Of a DNA stretch of 7,445 bases, positions 6,853-7,445 are shown piece by piece; the first letter of the stretch is position 1, and every line of letters begins with the position of its first letter. Below the pieces are notes generated by a model that saw nothing but the letters and a program-made list of their open reading frames with translations, searched no databases and was not told the DNA's origin. This DNA comes from Eutrophocola sp964629325 (lineage in GTDB: Bacteria; Pseudomonadota; Gammaproteobacteria; Pseudomonadales; Pseudohongiellaceae): positions 1-7,445 of the forward strand of contig CAZVSC010000083.1 of assembly GCA_964629325.1 (NCBI GenBank), in the 5' to 3' direction. Made by a program: the position numbers and the translations under genes.

Positions 6853-7230
6853 ATGCCGTCCAATAACATAAGGAAATGCCTGCAATGCGGAATGGAAACA
6901 CCGGTTGTGTTTTCAGAATTCCGCGATCGTCAAATGCGTTGCCTGTGCCTGAAATGTGATGATGATCTGCTCAGCCAGAGTGATGGCTCGATCATGACCC
7001 GTGATATTGCGCATCATCAGGAAACCCTGCATCAGGCAAGTGTGAAAATGATTGAGGTGTTGCAGCAGGTTTGGGAAGGTTATGCCCGCGGTGTACGTTT
7101 GATCGTAGGCGGTGGGCGTATACGTGAAGAGATACTAAGCCAGTGCGAGTACTTTCTAAACCAGGGCTATATCAAGTCCTATTCAGTGGAGAGCTCGAAT
7201 TACGGTGCCATTGTGGTGTATCTGCGTTAA
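6853..7230 (+). CDS. Small zinc-ribbon protein with divergent Smr-like C-terminal domain
   Basis: This 125-aa protein has an N-terminal CxxC pair (C9, C12) and a second cluster C30, C32, C35. C9/C12 with C32/C35 would make a zinc ribbon. Residues 51-125 follow the pattern of the small MutS-related (Smr) domain: DIAH at 51-54 in place of DLHG, a helix, then RLIVGGG (82-88) in place of the HGxG loop, a helix, and a final strand YGAIVVYL. Spacing fits Smr, but the loop His is replaced by Gly, so nuclease activity is doubtful. A nucleic-acid-binding role is an inference. There is no signal peptide, so it is cytoplasmic, unlike the operon. By hand count GC is 183 of 378 (48%), well below its neighbours, and it lies between two palindromic elements, which suggests separate acquisition. 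No SD precedes the ATG. The gene itself is likely real; the Smr match is moderate. Confidence 0.75.
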   Translation: MPSNNIRKCLQCGMETPVVFSEFRDRQMRCLCLKCDDDLLSQSDGSIMTRDIAHHQETLHQASVKMIEVLQQVWEGYARGVRLIVGGGRIREEILSQCEYFLNQGYIKSYSVESSNYGAIVVYLR

Positions 7231-7233
7231 ATC

Positions 7234-7288
7234 CAAAGGGGTAAACAGAATCGATCAAATGGCTCTGGCCCCTTTGATTCATTTGATC
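7234..7288. repeat. Two interlocking inverted repeats (terminator or REP-like element)
   Basis: CAAAGGGG (7234-7241) is the exact complement of CCCCTTTG (7269-7276), and GATCAAAT (7253-7260) of ATTTGATC (7281-7288). The two pairs cross, giving the topology of an H-type pseudoknot. A competing nested hairpin pairs 7254-7262 with 7271-7278 (one bulged T). It starts 4 nt after the zinc-ribbon gene's stop, so it may act as a terminator or 3' end structure. The word CTCTGGCCCC resembles CTCTGACCCC repeats seen near IS200-type transposases, from general recollection. Confidence 0.6.
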
Positions 7289-7358
7289 CCACGTAGACGA
7301 CTACACATTATCCGTCTATTCTATCCTTCATAGTTGAATCAGGCGAAGCACAGCACAC

Positions 7359-7445
7359 ATGGGGTCAGACAGCCCAACTCAACCGGAAGCGTCAGTGTGG
7401 TCGCAGCGCCTGGACGGCAGCGAGCACTTTTCGTGCAGTACGGAA
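7359..7445 (+). CDS. Possible 5' end of a forward gene (partial, tentative)
   Basis: An ATG at 7359 opens a frame (MGSDSPTQPEASVWSQRLDG...) that runs to the window edge, 29 codons. GC content rises here to the level of the main genes. The nearest SD-like AGG (7341-7343) is too far away (15 nt), and the start lies on a GGGGTCAGA repeat word, both against it. All three forward frames are open at the edge, so length is no evidence. It competes with the reverse-strand reading of the same region. Confidence 0.22.
   Translation, partial: MGSDSPTQPEASVWSQRLDGSEHFSCSTE
7392..7445 (-). CDS. Possible 3' end of a reverse-strand gene (partial, tentative)
   Basis: On the reverse strand a frame enters from the window edge and reads FRTARKVLAAVQALRPH before TGA (complement of 7392-7394). 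The residues make a credible C-terminal amphipathic helix. If real, the gene would converge on the zinc-ribbon gene and the palindromes at 7234-7288 would sit between the two 3' ends, a natural place for a two-way terminator. Seventeen codons cannot prove it. Confidence 0.22.
   Translation of the reverse strand, partial: FRTARKVLAAVQALRPH

Overview
The window reads as chromosomal DNA of a GC-rich Gram-negative bacterium, most likely an uncultured or environmental gammaproteobacterium. This is inferred from Sec and Tat export signals, CxxCH haem sites, good Shine-Dalgarno (SD) sequences and codon use; nothing in the window fixes the taxon.

Layout. At 3-68 is the 3' end of an unidentified forward gene. 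Positions 69-602 form a gene-poor gap with a strong GC hairpin (111-136) and two direct copies of a ~30-bp repeat built around GYGGGTGTCC (391-460). Positions 603-6726 hold four tightly spaced forward genes (gaps of 19, 10 and 20 nt, each later gene with its own SD), almost certainly one operon. They are a DUF1587/1595/1592/1588/1585 protein with two CxxCH motifs, a Tat-exported DUF1552 (HXXSHH) protein, a secreted ankyrin-repeat protein and a VOC-fold protein with a Tat-like leader. The operon is followed by a ~26% GC tandem repeat (6727-6776) and a 50-nt hairpin (6777-6825) whose arms are the same GTGGGTGTCC word in inverted orientation. Next is a 125-aa gene of clearly lower GC (about 48% by hand count). 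It encodes a zinc-ribbon plus a divergent Smr-like domain, lacks an SD, and is followed by two interlocking 8-bp inverted repeats (7234-7288). The right edge has a GGGGTCAGA word and possible gene fragments on either strand.

How the genes may work together. All four operon products carry export signals, so they probably act in the cell envelope. The first is a c-type-cytochrome-like redox protein, the second a partner of unknown chemistry with conserved His residues, the third a scaffold or binding protein and the fourth a VOC-fold enzyme or binding protein. DUF1592/DUF1552 pairing is, from general knowledge, a recurring but biochemically uncharacterised association, so this is the best candidate here for an undescribed system. 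A role in periplasmic oxidation or degradation of an unknown substrate is inference only.

The repeats on both sides of the operon and around the Smr-like gene suggest a REP/MITE-like or IS200-type repeat family has colonised the intergenic spaces. No transposase is visible in the window.
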